Positions 1 through 7,426 of a stretch of DNA of 22,741 bases are shown here, piece after piece. The stretch is from the NCBI GenBank assembly GCA_034435955.1, contig DAOTWA010000003.1, positions 1 through 22,741 of the forward strand, written 5' to 3'. Below the pieces are notes generated by a model. The model worked only from the letters and a program-made list of their open reading frames with translations, was not told where the DNA came from and ran no database searches. The stretch is from DAOTWA01 sp034435955 (GTDB taxonomy: Bacteria; Chloroflexota; Anaerolineae; Anaerolineales; Anaerolineaceae). A program made the position numbers and the translations under genes. The stretch's first letter is position 1. Each line of letters begins with the position of its first letter.

Positions 1-10
1 GGGAAGCTGA

Positions 11-40
11 TATAATTACTCCCCAATAATAGGAGTAATT
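11..40 (+). promoter_or_regulatory. Promoter -10 with an overlapping inverted repeat upstream of the PIG-L gene
   Basis: A perfect TATAAT lies at 11-16. A 9-bp inverted repeat (AATTACTCC at 14-22, GGAGTAATT at 32-40) overlaps the -10 box, the expected transcription start (about 22-24) and the ribosome binding site AGGAG at 31-35. The left arm mostly precedes the expected start, so it is more likely a DNA operator than an mRNA hairpin. Any -35 box lies outside the window or is not recognisable. Confidence 0.5.
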
Positions 41-790
41 ATGTCCGATCAACGTGATTTCAAAGAGCGACCAGCGCCCAAAGTCGTCCTCTCGATCCAT
101 GCGCATCCCGACGACCAGGAGTTCTCCGTCGCGGCCACGCTGGCCAAGTGGGCTCGCGCCGGCAGCCGCATCATCTCCATCGTGATCACCTCGGGCGAAG
201 CCGGCACCAATGACCCGAGCAAGGACGAGAGCTACAAACCCATCCTGGCGCGCATCCGCGAGGGCGAGCAATTGGCCGCCAACGCCATCCTGGGCATCCA
301 GGGGACGGTTTTCCTGCACTACCCGGATGGCTACCTGCAGCATACCCTCGAACTGCGCCGCGACCTGACGCGCCTCATCCGTAAGTACCGCCCCGATGTG
401 GTGGTGTGCGGCGATCCGACCACACGCTTCTTCAGCAACCGCTACATGAACCACCCCGATCACCGCGCTGCCGCCGACGCGGCCTGCGATGCAGTCTTCC
501 CTTCTGCGGGCAGCCGCCCAATCTTTCCCGAACTGCTGTCCGAGGGCTACGAGCCTCACGAGGTGAAACTTGTCTACCTGGGCTCGACCGATCAGCCCAA
601 CGAGTGGGTAGACATCTCTGAGACGCTCGAACTGAAAATTAACGCCCTGCGCCAGCATAAGAGCCAGCTCAACGGTCATTTCGACGTGGACAAGGAAATG
701 CGCGAGTGGGCCGCCGAAGAGGGGAAACCGGTCGGCTTGGCCGCAGCGGAGGGATTTCGGGTCATGGTGTTGAAAGAGGACGAGGTGTAG
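41..790 (+). CDS. PIG-L / LmbE family zinc-dependent deacetylase
   Basis: The 249-residue product matches the PIG-L (LmbE-like) fold, whose members remove acetyl groups from N-acetylglucosamine-type substrates such as those of mycothiol or bacillithiol synthesis. The N-terminal AHPDD motif (residues 21-25) supplies the usual zinc ligands H22 and D25; the second motif HPDH (138-141) supplies the third, H141. D24 would be the general base. Length is normal for the family and no signal peptide is visible, so the protein is probably cytoplasmic. The ATG follows AGGAG with 5 nt spacing. It is separated by about 210 bp from the next gene and is probably transcribed alone. The substrate cannot be told from sequence; BshB-like, MshB-like or antibiotic-type deacetylases are all possible. 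The family call is secure, the exact reaction is not. Confidence 0.92.
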   Translation: MSDQRDFKERPAPKVVLSIHAHPDDQEFSVAATLAKWARAGSRIISIVITSGEAGTNDPSKDESYKPILARIREGEQLAANAILGIQGTVFLHYPDGYLQHTLELRRDLTRLIRKYRPDVVVCGDPTTRFFSNRYMNHPDHRAAADAACDAVFPSAGSRPIFPELLSEGYEPHEVKLVYLGSTDQPNEWVDISETLELKINALRQHKSQLNGHFDVDKEMREWAAEEGKPVGLAAAEGFRVMVLKEDEV

Positions 791-1000
791 CCCCCCGGTG
801 GGAAGCCGAGTCGCTCCATCAGACGGCTTGTCGATCTCCAAACGCCTCCAATCTGCCCCCAGCCGCTATGCGTACAATCCATTAGAGGTCGATTGCAGTG
901 CTCGACCGGTTCTGATACTTTGTTTACAAAGGTTTAATAGCCTGTTAATCCTGGTCGGGTAAAGTAACCGCAGTGGATTGAGAGAAAGGTTAGGGGTAAA

Positions 1001-2116
1001 GTGGAAGCGAGTGTGAAATTAGGTAGAATACGCGGCATCCCGATTGGGCTGCATTGGAGCTGGTTCCTGGTGTTCGTCTTGGTGACCAGCTCGCTCGCGG
1101 GCGGCTACTTCGTGGCCGAATATCCCGATCTGTCGCGCACGGCGTATTGGATCCTGGGCGCGATCACCAGCCTGCTGTTTTTTGGCTCGGTGCTGGCGCA
1201 CGAATTCGGCCACGCCTTGGTTGCCCTGCGCGACCGCGTTCCGGTACGTTCGATCAACTTGTTCTTCTTCGGCGGCGTGGCTCAGATCGAGCAAGAGCCT
1301 CGCAGCGCCGCCTCCGAGCTGCGCATTGCCATCGCCGGCCCATTGGTGAGCCTGTCATTGGCAGGACTGTTCGGACTGCTTTACTGGCTGGATCAGGGCG
1401 TTTCCTACCTGGCCGCTCCCAGCCTGTGGCTGGCGCGTATCAACCTGGGTCTGGCGCTCTTTAACCTGATCCCCGGCTTTCCGCTGGACGGCGGCCGCAT
1501 CTTCCGCGCGTTGGTGTGGGCCTGGACGAAGAATTTCGGCCGTGCCACGCGCATCGCTGCCGCGGCCGGTCAGGTGATTGCCTACGGTTTTATCGCCTAT
1601 GGCGTCTTTACCGCGCTGACCGGTAACGTGATCAACGGCCTTTGGCTGGCCTTCATCGGCTGGTTCCTGCAGAACGCCGCTTCCTCGGTTCTATCTCAGG
1701 CGCGCATGGAGCACCTGCTGGGAGAAACCCCTGTAGCGCGCGTGATGAGCCAGGACTACGGCCGCATCTCCTCGACGGCCAGTCTGGATGAATTGGTGGA
1801 AGACTGGCTGCGCAGAGGCGGTGCAAGTGCCTACTTCGTTATCGATGGCAATCGCCTGGTCGGAATGGTGTCTGCCGGAGAAGTCTCCGCCGTGCCGCGC
1901 AGCGATTGGATGTTCACCCGCGTTGCGCAGATCATGACACCCGCCTGGCGTTTGCTGGTCGTCCAGCCTGAGAACGACTTGCTGGCAGCGCTGCGCAGTA
2001 TGGAGCGCGCTGGCGTGACCATGGTGCCGGTTGTGTCCGGCGAGATGCTGGCAGGCGCGCTCTCGCGTGAACAGGCATTGCGCTATCTGCGCCTGCACCC
2101 ACAGGCGGGCATCTAG
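1001..2116 (+). CDS. Site-2 protease family (M50) membrane metalloprotease with C-terminal CBS domains
   Basis: The 371-residue product is an M50-type intramembrane protease. HEFGH at residues 67-71 lies in a hydrophobic segment and gives the two zinc histidines and the catalytic glutamate; NLIPGFPLDGGRI (155-167) carries the third ligand, D163. About five to six hydrophobic segments cover residues 17-230. The rest, about 241-371, looks like a pair of CBS domains, which in related proteins bind adenine nucleotides and tune the protease. Architecture and length fit the SpoIVFB-like/Rip3-like group. The start is a GTG preceded by AGGGG at 992-996; no better ATG is in frame nearby. Neighbours do not name a substrate such as an anti-sigma factor. 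It could process membrane-bound regulators or leftover signal peptides. Confidence 0.93.
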   Translation: MEASVKLGRIRGIPIGLHWSWFLVFVLVTSSLAGGYFVAEYPDLSRTAYWILGAITSLLFFGSVLAHEFGHALVALRDRVPVRSINLFFFGGVAQIEQEPRSAASELRIAIAGPLVSLSLAGLFGLLYWLDQGVSYLAAPSLWLARINLGLALFNLIPGFPLDGGRIFRALVWAWTKNFGRATRIAAAAGQVIAYGFIAYGVFTALTGNVINGLWLAFIGWFLQNAASSVLSQARMEHLLGETPVARVMSQDYGRISSTASLDELVEDWLRRGGASAYFVIDGNRLVGMVSAGEVSAVPRSDWMFTRVAQIMTPAWRLLVVQPENDLLAALRSMERAGVTMVPVVSGEMLAGALSREQALRYLRLHPQAGI

Positions 2117-2184
2117 GCGACACGTAAGACAATTGTGCCCTGCAGACGTCTATTCTGCAGCGGTTTATTGGTTAGGAGATTAAC

Positions 2185-2355
2185 ATGGAAAACAAATCTT
2201 ATCGGTTCTATAATGCCATGCAGAAAGTGGTGGAGGTCTTGGTGACGGTTGGCATCGGGGCAGCGGTGATCGCCGCCTGGTTGACCGGGAAGGGTCGGCG
2301 GGTCGTCCCCGTCCCGGTACCGGCGAGGAGAACAGGCCAACCGATCAGGAGATAA
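2185..2355 (+). CDS. Small single-pass membrane protein, unknown function
   Basis: This short frame encodes 56 residues. An ATG follows a good ribosome binding site (TTAGGAG, 2172-2177). The peptide has a polar N-terminus, one hydrophobic segment at about residues 15-33 (VVEVLVTVGIGAAVIAAWL), then a basic, Pro/Val-rich tail ending in RR. It sits 68 bp behind the M50 protease gene and 95 bp ahead of the zinc peptidase gene, in the same direction. I do not recognise a family. Its position between two membrane proteases makes a regulatory or substrate peptide conceivable, but that is inference. The ribosome binding site and membrane-protein composition argue that it is real. Confidence 0.55.
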   Translation: MENKSYRFYNAMQKVVEVLVTVGIGAAVIAAWLTGKGRRVVPVPVPARRTGQPIRR

Positions 2356-2413
2356 TACCATGGTAGTCTTCTCGAAATGGCCTCCGATTGGCTGCAATGG
2401 CGCGGATTTGTAG

Positions 2414-2419
2414 TATGAT
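2414..2419 (+). promoter_or_regulatory. Possible -10 box for the zinc peptidase gene
   Basis: TATGAT at 2414-2419 lies about 30 nt before the ATG at 2451, leaving room for a short leader carrying GGAGG. No convincing -35 box at 16-18 nt spacing was found, so this is a weak call. Confidence 0.3.
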
Positions 2420-2450
2420 TGAAGGCGTTTGAGAGGATTTGGAGGGTGCC

Positions 2451-3191
2451 ATGTTCTTTCCATACTTCTATGGTGGCTTTTTCGCAAGCTACTACATTTA
2501 TTATTTGATCTTCAGTCTGCCTGCCCTGATCCTGGGGCTGTGGGCTCAGGCTAAAGTGCAGGGCGCCTTTAATAAGTACAGTCGCGTGCGCACCGTTACC
2601 GGCATGACCGGGGCGGAGATCGCCCGCCGCATGCTCGATCAGGCCGGCCTTTCCAACGTGGCCGTCGAGCAGGTCAACGGTTTTCTGAGCGATCACTATG
2701 ACCCGCGCACCAAAACCCTGCGTTTGAGCCCCAGCGTGTACCAGAGCAACAGCGTGGCGGCGGCTGGGGTTGCAGCCCACGAGTCGGGCCATGCGCTCCA
2801 GGACGCCCAGGGCTTTGCCTTCCTGCGGGCGCGAACTGCCATGGTGCCGACCGTGCAGATCGGCAGTTGGTTGGGACCAATCGTCTTCTTCCTTGGCCTG
2901 CTGCTGGGCGCCGGGACGAACGCACTGGGCACCAACATTGCCTGGTTCGGACTGTTCCTCTTTGGCGCCACGGCGTTGTTCGCGGTGATCACCCTGCCGG
3001 TGGAGCTGGATGCCAGCAATCGGGCCAAAGCCTGGCTGGCCACCTCCGGCGTTGTTTACAACACCGAAATGGAGGGCGTCAACCGCGTGTTGAACGCCGC
3101 CGCCTGGACCTATGTGGCCGGCGCTATCCAGGCTATCACGACGGTGCTGTACTACGCTTTCATCTTATTGGGCAGCCAGCGACGAAGATAA
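2451..3191 (+). CDS. YugP-type zinc metallopeptidase, membrane bound (COG2738)
   Basis: The 246-residue product resembles the YugP/COG2738 family of neutral zinc membrane peptidases. HESGH at residues 110-114 gives two zinc histidines and the catalytic glutamate; the conserved LPVELDASNRA block (182-192) likely supplies the third ligand, E185. The family signature DHYDPRTKTLRLS (81-93) lies before the active site. Hydrophobic segments lie at about 10-32, 134-156, 160-184 and 220-240. I chose the ATG at 2451 because GGAGG at 2441-2445 sits 5 nt upstream; an in-frame TTG at 2439 would overlap that site. The gene ends at a strong terminator. Physiological substrates of this family are poorly known; it may take part in membrane protein quality control with the nearby M50 protease. 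Confidence 0.92.
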   Translation: MFFPYFYGGFFASYYIYYLIFSLPALILGLWAQAKVQGAFNKYSRVRTVTGMTGAEIARRMLDQAGLSNVAVEQVNGFLSDHYDPRTKTLRLSPSVYQSNSVAAAGVAAHESGHALQDAQGFAFLRARTAMVPTVQIGSWLGPIVFFLGLLLGAGTNALGTNIAWFGLFLFGATALFAVITLPVELDASNRAKAWLATSGVVYNTEMEGVNRVLNAAAWTYVAGAIQAITTVLYYAFILLGSQRRR

Positions 3192-3211
3192 ATCGAGCCT
3201 TTCGCAAGTTT

Positions 3212-3241
3212 AAATCCACCCCCATCGGGTGGATTTTTTTA
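3212..3241 (+). terminator. Intrinsic terminator after the zinc peptidase gene
   Basis: A perfect 10-bp stem (AAATCCACCC 3212-3221 with GGGTGGATTT 3227-3236) has a 5-nt loop and is followed by more T residues to 3240. Confidence 0.92.
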
Positions 3242-3255
3242 TCAAATCCGCGCTG

Positions 3256-3261
3256 TATAAT
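3256..3261 (+). promoter_or_regulatory. Consensus -10 box directly upstream of the lipoprotein ATG
   Basis: A perfect TATAAT ends 9 nt before the ATG at 3271. Transcription starting 6-8 nt downstream would give a leader of only about 1-4 nt, so the message would be leaderless or nearly so. No ribosome binding site is visible before the ATG. The upstream terminator rules out simple readthrough as the main source of the message. Confidence 0.5.
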
Positions 3262-3270
3262 CGAAGTGCC

Positions 3271-5712
3271 ATGATACGCTTTGCCCGCTTCTCTCTCCTG
3301 CTGGCCTTGTCTCTGGCGGCCTGCGCCACGCCGCCGGGGCCGGTCATCACCTGGACGCCATCCCCCCCTGACACAGCTCTTCCAACCATCGCCCCTACCA
3401 TAACCGTCGCTCAAACCCTTGCCCCGACCTCTTCGCCGATCTCCGGTCTCCTTGTCACCCCGCCTCCTGCTCCCCTGGCAACTTCTGAACCCGCACAGTC
3501 TTCCCCGCCATGGTCCTACAGCGACCTGCGCGCGCTTGCGCCAGCATCCTCTACCCATCCGACGCTCGACCCGATTGCCCTCTACCTCCGCCAGGCCGGC
3601 TCAACCTTGCAGATGCGTGTGGATACCCTCGACGATCCCACACACACCGATTTTTATCTGGCCTTGGACACCCAGCCGGGTGGGACGCGCAGTCTGCCCC
3701 TTGATGGTCAGGCTGACCTGGATTGGGATATCTTATTGGTCCTTCCCGCTCAAGGGAATGCTTTTGCCCTGCTTCCCACAGGCAAACGATTAGACCAACT
3801 AGGCCTGATGGCCATGCGCGACCCGTTCCAATCTATGTTGGTTGCCAGCCTGCAAGCCTCAACACTGCCCGGCAATGCCCACGTCTTTAGCCTTGAAGCG
3901 ATCACCGCGCAGTCGGGAAGCCGACAAATAAGTGGACGCATTGGTCCGATCCAATCCAATGCGCCGCCGCCGGGCCGCGCCAATTTGCTGCTTGCTTTTT
4001 GGGAGGCGTTGCCGGGCGCTTCTCCTGCCCAGGCCCTGCGCCGTTGGGACGGCGCCCACACTGGTCCGTTCGGCCAGCGCCATGGCCTCAATGAGCTCCT
4101 CAAGGCAGCCGAGCAATACCGTATGCCGTTGACGCTTCTGGACCTGAAGACGCCGCCCTCCCTTTCCGCCCTGGATTACCTGGGCGCCGCGAAGTGGGTG
4201 CGCGATCTGACCGCCAGCGGACTTCTGCTCCTGCCCGATGCCGCTTGGGGCGATCCCTCGCAGACCGAAAGCCTGGATCTCAGCCTGGCTGTCGCCAGCC
4301 GCTTTGGTTTCCAAGCCAGCCCCTTCCTGTTTGCCGCCTCGACGCAGCCCCCCGCCCGCTACGAGGCAGCCTTCGCCTGGTTGCCGGGTGCCGCCCGCGT
4401 GGTATCCCGCGGAAATCTGCATCTGGTGCCATTGCCAGTGTCTTTCTTCGATTTCTTGACAGGCCAGACCCCCGCCCAGGAAGCCGATCCTCAAGGCCTG
4501 GCGCTGGCCGCGCGTCAGCAACTGCTTGAGGCAGCCTTGTCCGGCGACCCTGACCGACTGGTGGTTTTAGGTGGCGACCTGCCCGCCTCGTCCTGGGGGG
4601 ATTCCACGGTGGCCGGGCCGGCATTCGCGTACATCGCTGGCCACCCTTGGATTCGACCGTTGAGCGGCAGCGAGCTCCTCGAATTGCCTGCCTGCAGTGG
4701 GTCGGATTGCCTTCCACCTGGCGTACAGCCGTGTGTTGACCTGCTCTGCCTGCCCGAGGCAACGGATGCGCCATTGAATGGTGCCGACGGGAAACCACTG
4801 CCCTCCCGCTTGACGGCAACGGGAATGCGAGCTGCCGTCATCGCGCTGCTGCAAAAAGCCCCTTCCGGCCCTATCTCGGTAGACGCCTGGCAGGCCTATC
4901 TAAGCCTCACCGATCCATTGGCGCCATCTTCGCTTCAGATGTTGCGCACCGGCTATTTGAGCCAGGTCTCGGCTATGCTGAGCGCCGCTGAATGGGCCCA
5001 GAAGTCAGCAAGCGCGCAGGTCGATTGCACCTCCACGAAAATCCCCGATGGGCAGAACTATTGCACAATGCAATCCACCAATTTCTTCGGTTTGTTCGAT
5101 CCATTGGGTGGCCGGTTATTGTTCGCTTTTGCCCGCATGAAGAATGGAATGGCGGAACAGGTCGTGGGGCCGACCTCGCAGCTTGCTGTCGGTTTAAGCG
5201 ATGCGAGCGAATGGCGCCCCGATCTTGGCCCGGCTGGCGATCCTGGGGTGATCCCAGGCGCCTTCGCCACACCCGATGACGCTTGGATGCCCTATCAAGT
5301 GGCAACCACCGCCAACCGGATCATCTTTACCACTGCTGACGGGTCCCGACAAAAGATCTACAAATTGATCCCGGGCGGCCTCCAAATCGAGATTCACGCA
5401 CCCGGGGCTTTCCAGGCAACCATACCGTTGATCTTTTCCCCTGAAGTACGTTTCCGGGCCGGGTGGGGCAATGATTATCACGGTGCATTGAATGGAAACA
5501 GCTACACCCTGGAAATTTCAGGCTTGGACGGTGTCGCAGTCACAACGAACGGCAGGCTCATCGCCGAGGCGTTCTCCGACTCGCGCTCCCTGTTGAGCAG
5601 CGGCGAAGATCCCAATATGGGCTATCCACCCGGCCATTACCTGCCGATGCCTGCCATCCTCCTCCAGGCGCAAGGACAGGATAGCCTGACGATCCTGCTC
5701 ACAATTCATTAA
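3271..5712 (+). CDS. Large secreted lipoprotein of unknown function
   Basis: The 813-residue product begins with a typical lipoprotein signal: basic start, hydrophobic stretch, and lipobox LAAC with C18 as the lipidated cysteine. A Pro/Thr/Ser-rich tether covers about residues 19-80, placing the folded part away from the membrane. Residues about 82-230 look beta-rich. A middle part (about 233-460), with segments such as HGLNELLKAAEQYRMPLTLL from H271, alternates helices and strands like a TIM or deacetylase-type barrel, but I see no catalytic motif I can defend. Cysteines C475, C480, C488 and C493 cluster, which suggests disulfides outside the cell. The C-terminal 230 residues look beta-rich. 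I chose the ATG at 3271 because the longer in-frame start at 3229 lies inside the terminator and would mask the signal peptide. I do not recognise the family; a carbohydrate-related role is only a guess. Confidence 0.85.
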   Translation: MIRFARFSLLLALSLAACATPPGPVITWTPSPPDTALPTIAPTITVAQTLAPTSSPISGLLVTPPPAPLATSEPAQSSPPWSYSDLRALAPASSTHPTLDPIALYLRQAGSTLQMRVDTLDDPTHTDFYLALDTQPGGTRSLPLDGQADLDWDILLVLPAQGNAFALLPTGKRLDQLGLMAMRDPFQSMLVASLQASTLPGNAHVFSLEAITAQSGSRQISGRIGPIQSNAPPPGRANLLLAFWEALPGASPAQALRRWDGAHTGPFGQRHGLNELLKAAEQYRMPLTLLDLKTPPSLSALDYLGAAKWVRDLTASGLLLLPDAAWGDPSQTESLDLSLAVASRFGFQASPFLFAASTQPPARYEAAFAWLPGAARVVSRGNLHLVPLPVSFFDFLTGQTPAQEADPQGLALAARQQLLEAALSGDPDRLVVLGGDLPASSWGDSTVAGPAFAYIAGHPWIRPLSGSELLELPACSGSDCLPPGVQPCVDLLCLPEATDAPLNGADGKPLPSRLTATGMRAAVIALLQKAPSGPISVDAWQAYLSLTDPLAPSSLQMLRTGYLSQVSAMLSAAEWAQKSASAQVDCTSTKIPDGQNYCTMQSTNFFGLFDPLGGRLLFAFARMKNGMAEQVVGPTSQLAVGLSDASEWRPDLGPAGDPGVIPGAFATPDDAWMPYQVATTANRIIFTTADGSRQKIYKLIPGGLQIEIHAPGAFQATIPLIFSPEVRFRAGWGNDYHGALNGNSYTLEISGLDGVAVTTNGRLIAEAFSDSRSLLSSGEDPNMGYPPGHYLPMPAILLQAQGQDSLTILLTIH

Positions 5713-5768
5713 ACGGATGGACTGAAACGTAAGTCTCAGCCGTTATCCGGGCATTTGTTCATCCCTAG

Positions 5769-5804
5769 TGTGCAATTGCACAATTAGGCCTTTTGTGATA
5801 CATT
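5769..5804 (+). promoter_or_regulatory. rex promoter with an overlapping palindrome (putative operator)
   Basis: A perfect 14-bp palindrome, TGTGCAATTGCACA, lies at 5769-5782 and overlaps a -35-like TTGCAC (5776-5781). At 17 nt spacing follows TACATT (5799-5804), preceded by TGA, which makes an extended -10. A half site TTGTGA lies at 5793-5798. Rex repressors typically bind TTGTGAA-N4-TTCACAA and often control themselves; here TGTG and CACA are 6 nt apart instead of the usual 8, so the site is Rex-like but not canonical. Confidence 0.5.
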
Positions 5805-5837
5805 ATAGGCAAATTATTTTTGACAAAGGTGGACTCG

Positions 5838-6455
5838 ATGGCCAAAGAGATACCCGATATTATTGTGGGTAGATTGCCCCGCTACCTGGGCGTTTTAAAG
5901 CGTATGGCTCAGGAAGGTCGGCAAACGACCTCCTCTCAGGAGCTGGGTGAGCGGCTGGGCATCTCCGCCGCACAAATTCGCAAGGATCTTTCTCAATTTG
6001 GCGAGTTCGGCAAACAGGGAACCGGCTATTCCATCCCCTACCTGATCGAAAATCTGGAAGCGATTCTGCATGTGAACCGGGTGTGGGACATGGTTCTGGT
6101 TGGTGTGGGCGATTTGGGCCACGCTATTGCCCGCTACCAGGGTTTCAGCGACCATGGTTTGCGTACCGCGATGATTTTCGATAACGACCCAAAAAAAATC
6201 GGCCAACGCGTTGGCAATTTCATCGTCCAGGATAGTGCTGAGTTGGCCGAAAAAGTACGCCAGGCAGGCATCAAAATCGCCATGATCACCGTGCCAGCCT
6301 CGGCCGCCCAATCAGTGGCCAATGAGCTGGTCAAAGCCGGGGTGAAAGCCATCCTGTGTTATGCTCCGATCGTGATCAACGTGCCGCCGGACGTGCACGT
6401 TCAGTACATTGATCCGGTCATTCACCTGCAGCGCATGACCTACTATTTGTCATAA
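5838..6455 (+). CDS. rex: Redox-sensing transcriptional repressor Rex
   Basis: The 205-residue product is a full-length Rex. The N-terminal winged helix (about 1-78) contains the family block QIRKDLSQFGEFGKQGTGY (46-64). A Rossmann domain follows with the dinucleotide motif GVGDLG (89-94), and the C-terminal helix HLQRMTYYLS fits the domain-swapped dimer helix. Rex binds DNA when NAD+ dominates and lets go when NADH rises, thereby controlling fermentation and respiration genes. I chose the ATG at 5838 because AAAGGTGG at 5826-5833 precedes it; a longer TTG start at 5820 adds only six unconserved residues. The gene stands alone between its own promoter and a terminator. The palindrome over the promoter suggests autoregulation. 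No target gene sits next to it. Confidence 0.97.
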   Translation: MAKEIPDIIVGRLPRYLGVLKRMAQEGRQTTSSQELGERLGISAAQIRKDLSQFGEFGKQGTGYSIPYLIENLEAILHVNRVWDMVLVGVGDLGHAIARYQGFSDHGLRTAMIFDNDPKKIGQRVGNFIVQDSAELAEKVRQAGIKIAMITVPASAAQSVANELVKAGVKAILCYAPIVINVPPDVHVQYIDPVIHLQRMTYYLS

Positions 6456-6482
6456 ACATCTTCAATATTATAATTTATATAA

Positions 6483-6532
6483 ATTTGGCAGTGCGATAGA
6501 CTTCATGCCGTAATACTGCCAAATGTTTTTTT
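6483..6532 (+). terminator. Terminator between rex and the convergent minus-strand operon
   Basis: A 10-bp perfect stem (ATTTGGCAGT 6483-6492 with ACTGCCAAAT 6515-6524) closes a 22-nt loop and is followed by seven T at 6526-6532. The opposite side is AT-rich, so it may also end transcripts of the minus-strand operon. Confidence 0.8.
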
Positions 6533-6578
6533 CAGTTCATTCAACGGCCAGGTGGACAGATTCGCGTCAGGTGGGTTT

Positions 6579-7388
6579 TTAACCAATTTTCACCGGAACC
6601 AACTGGTTGAGCAGTGAAACCAACACATCGAGGTTAGGAACGGTGGAAACCGGTACCCGCTCACGCTTGTGACCTTTCCTTTCGCCGCCTGGAGTTATGA
6701 CCACAAAGCCATCTTTGACGGCTACCTCCAGGATGTCTTTCCAGTGATGGGCTTTCTTTCCGAGCTGAATTCCCCCCTCTTTGCTCATTAAAAGCGGACC
6801 GAAACGGAGGGTCTCGCCGCGATTGAACGCGTCGGCGGTATGGAGGTAAAGCCGCGGGGCTACCCGTTCGCGCACGTTGGCTGCCAGTGCGTCCACGCGT
6901 TTCCAGGTATCATCCAAAACGATTTGCTTTCCGTTCCTATCGACCAGGGTATAGCGATGACGAGCGCCCGTGGCAGCGTTTCGATGCATCCCCCGCGTAA
7001 CCGAGGCGTAAACGCTGGTGATCTCTTCCCAGCGCCAGGAACGTAAACCAGAGCGATCCAAAATTGTGAAACCGCCTTCGAACAGGGCTATTGCTTTCGG
7101 CCAATTGAGATACGCGCTCAGCTCAAAAAACATACCCGCCAGGATTAGGCTGCTTCCGGCGGCCAGGTAGATCCAAAGATATGGATGGACGGCCGCCGGA
7201 CCGAACTGGTAATAGCGCCGATAGGCTTCTGCCAGGGCGTATATCAGCACAGTCGCTCCGCCCAGCAGACAAACCAGACCGGCAAATAAATATCCCCACC
7301 GTCCAATGAATCGGTGCCGCAAGGGAAAGATATCCAACAGTTTGCCCAAACCGGCAACGCGCTCGAAGGGCTTTATGGCGGCATCCAT
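6579..7388 (-). CDS. Two-helix membrane protein with a cytoplasmic PH-like region, unknown function
   Basis: The 269-residue product has two hydrophobic helices at about 31-55 and 69-93. The rest is soluble and beta-rich with blocks such as GFTILDRSGLRSWRWEEI, typical of PH-like domains of small bacterial membrane proteins. It somewhat resembles DUF6585-type proteins, which is a recollection and not checked. I prefer the ATG at 7388, preceded by GAGGGG, over an in-frame GTG at 7421 that starts 5 nt after the mreB stop. It is the last gene of the minus-strand series after the atp genes and the mreB-like gene, so it is probably co-transcribed with them. A role linked to MreB or the membrane is possible but unsupported beyond position. 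Confidence 0.75.
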   Translation of the reverse strand: MDAAIKPFERVAGLGKLLDIFPLRHRFIGRWGYLFAGLVCLLGGATVLIYALAEAYRRYYQFGPAAVHPYLWIYLAAGSSLILAGMFFELSAYLNWPKAIALFEGGFTILDRSGLRSWRWEEITSVYASVTRGMHRNAATGARHRYTLVDRNGKQIVLDDTWKRVDALAANVRERVAPRLYLHTADAFNRGETLRFGPLLMSKEGGIQLGKKAHHWKDILEVAVKDGFVVITPGGERKGHKRERVPVSTVPNLDVLVSLLNQLVPVKIG

Positions 7389-7426
7389 GCTTTCCCCTCT
7401 CATCTCATCTTTAAATTGCACGGAGG

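Noticed and set aside
923..951. Possible promoter upstream of the M50 protease gene (TTTACA with TTAATC)
   Set aside because: The -10 match is poor and other spacings fit equally badly.
3229..3270. Upstream in-frame start of the large lipoprotein
   Set aside because: It lies within the terminator and would bury the lipoprotein signal peptide.
3859..4521. Minus-strand open frame of 220 codons in the lipoprotein gene
   Set aside because: It is antisense to a frame with a clear signal peptide and has the composition of a shadow frame.
5713..5760. Terminator after the large lipoprotein gene
   Set aside because: Only weak, competing pairings (AACGG/CCGTT, CGGAT/ATCCG) and no T-run follow.
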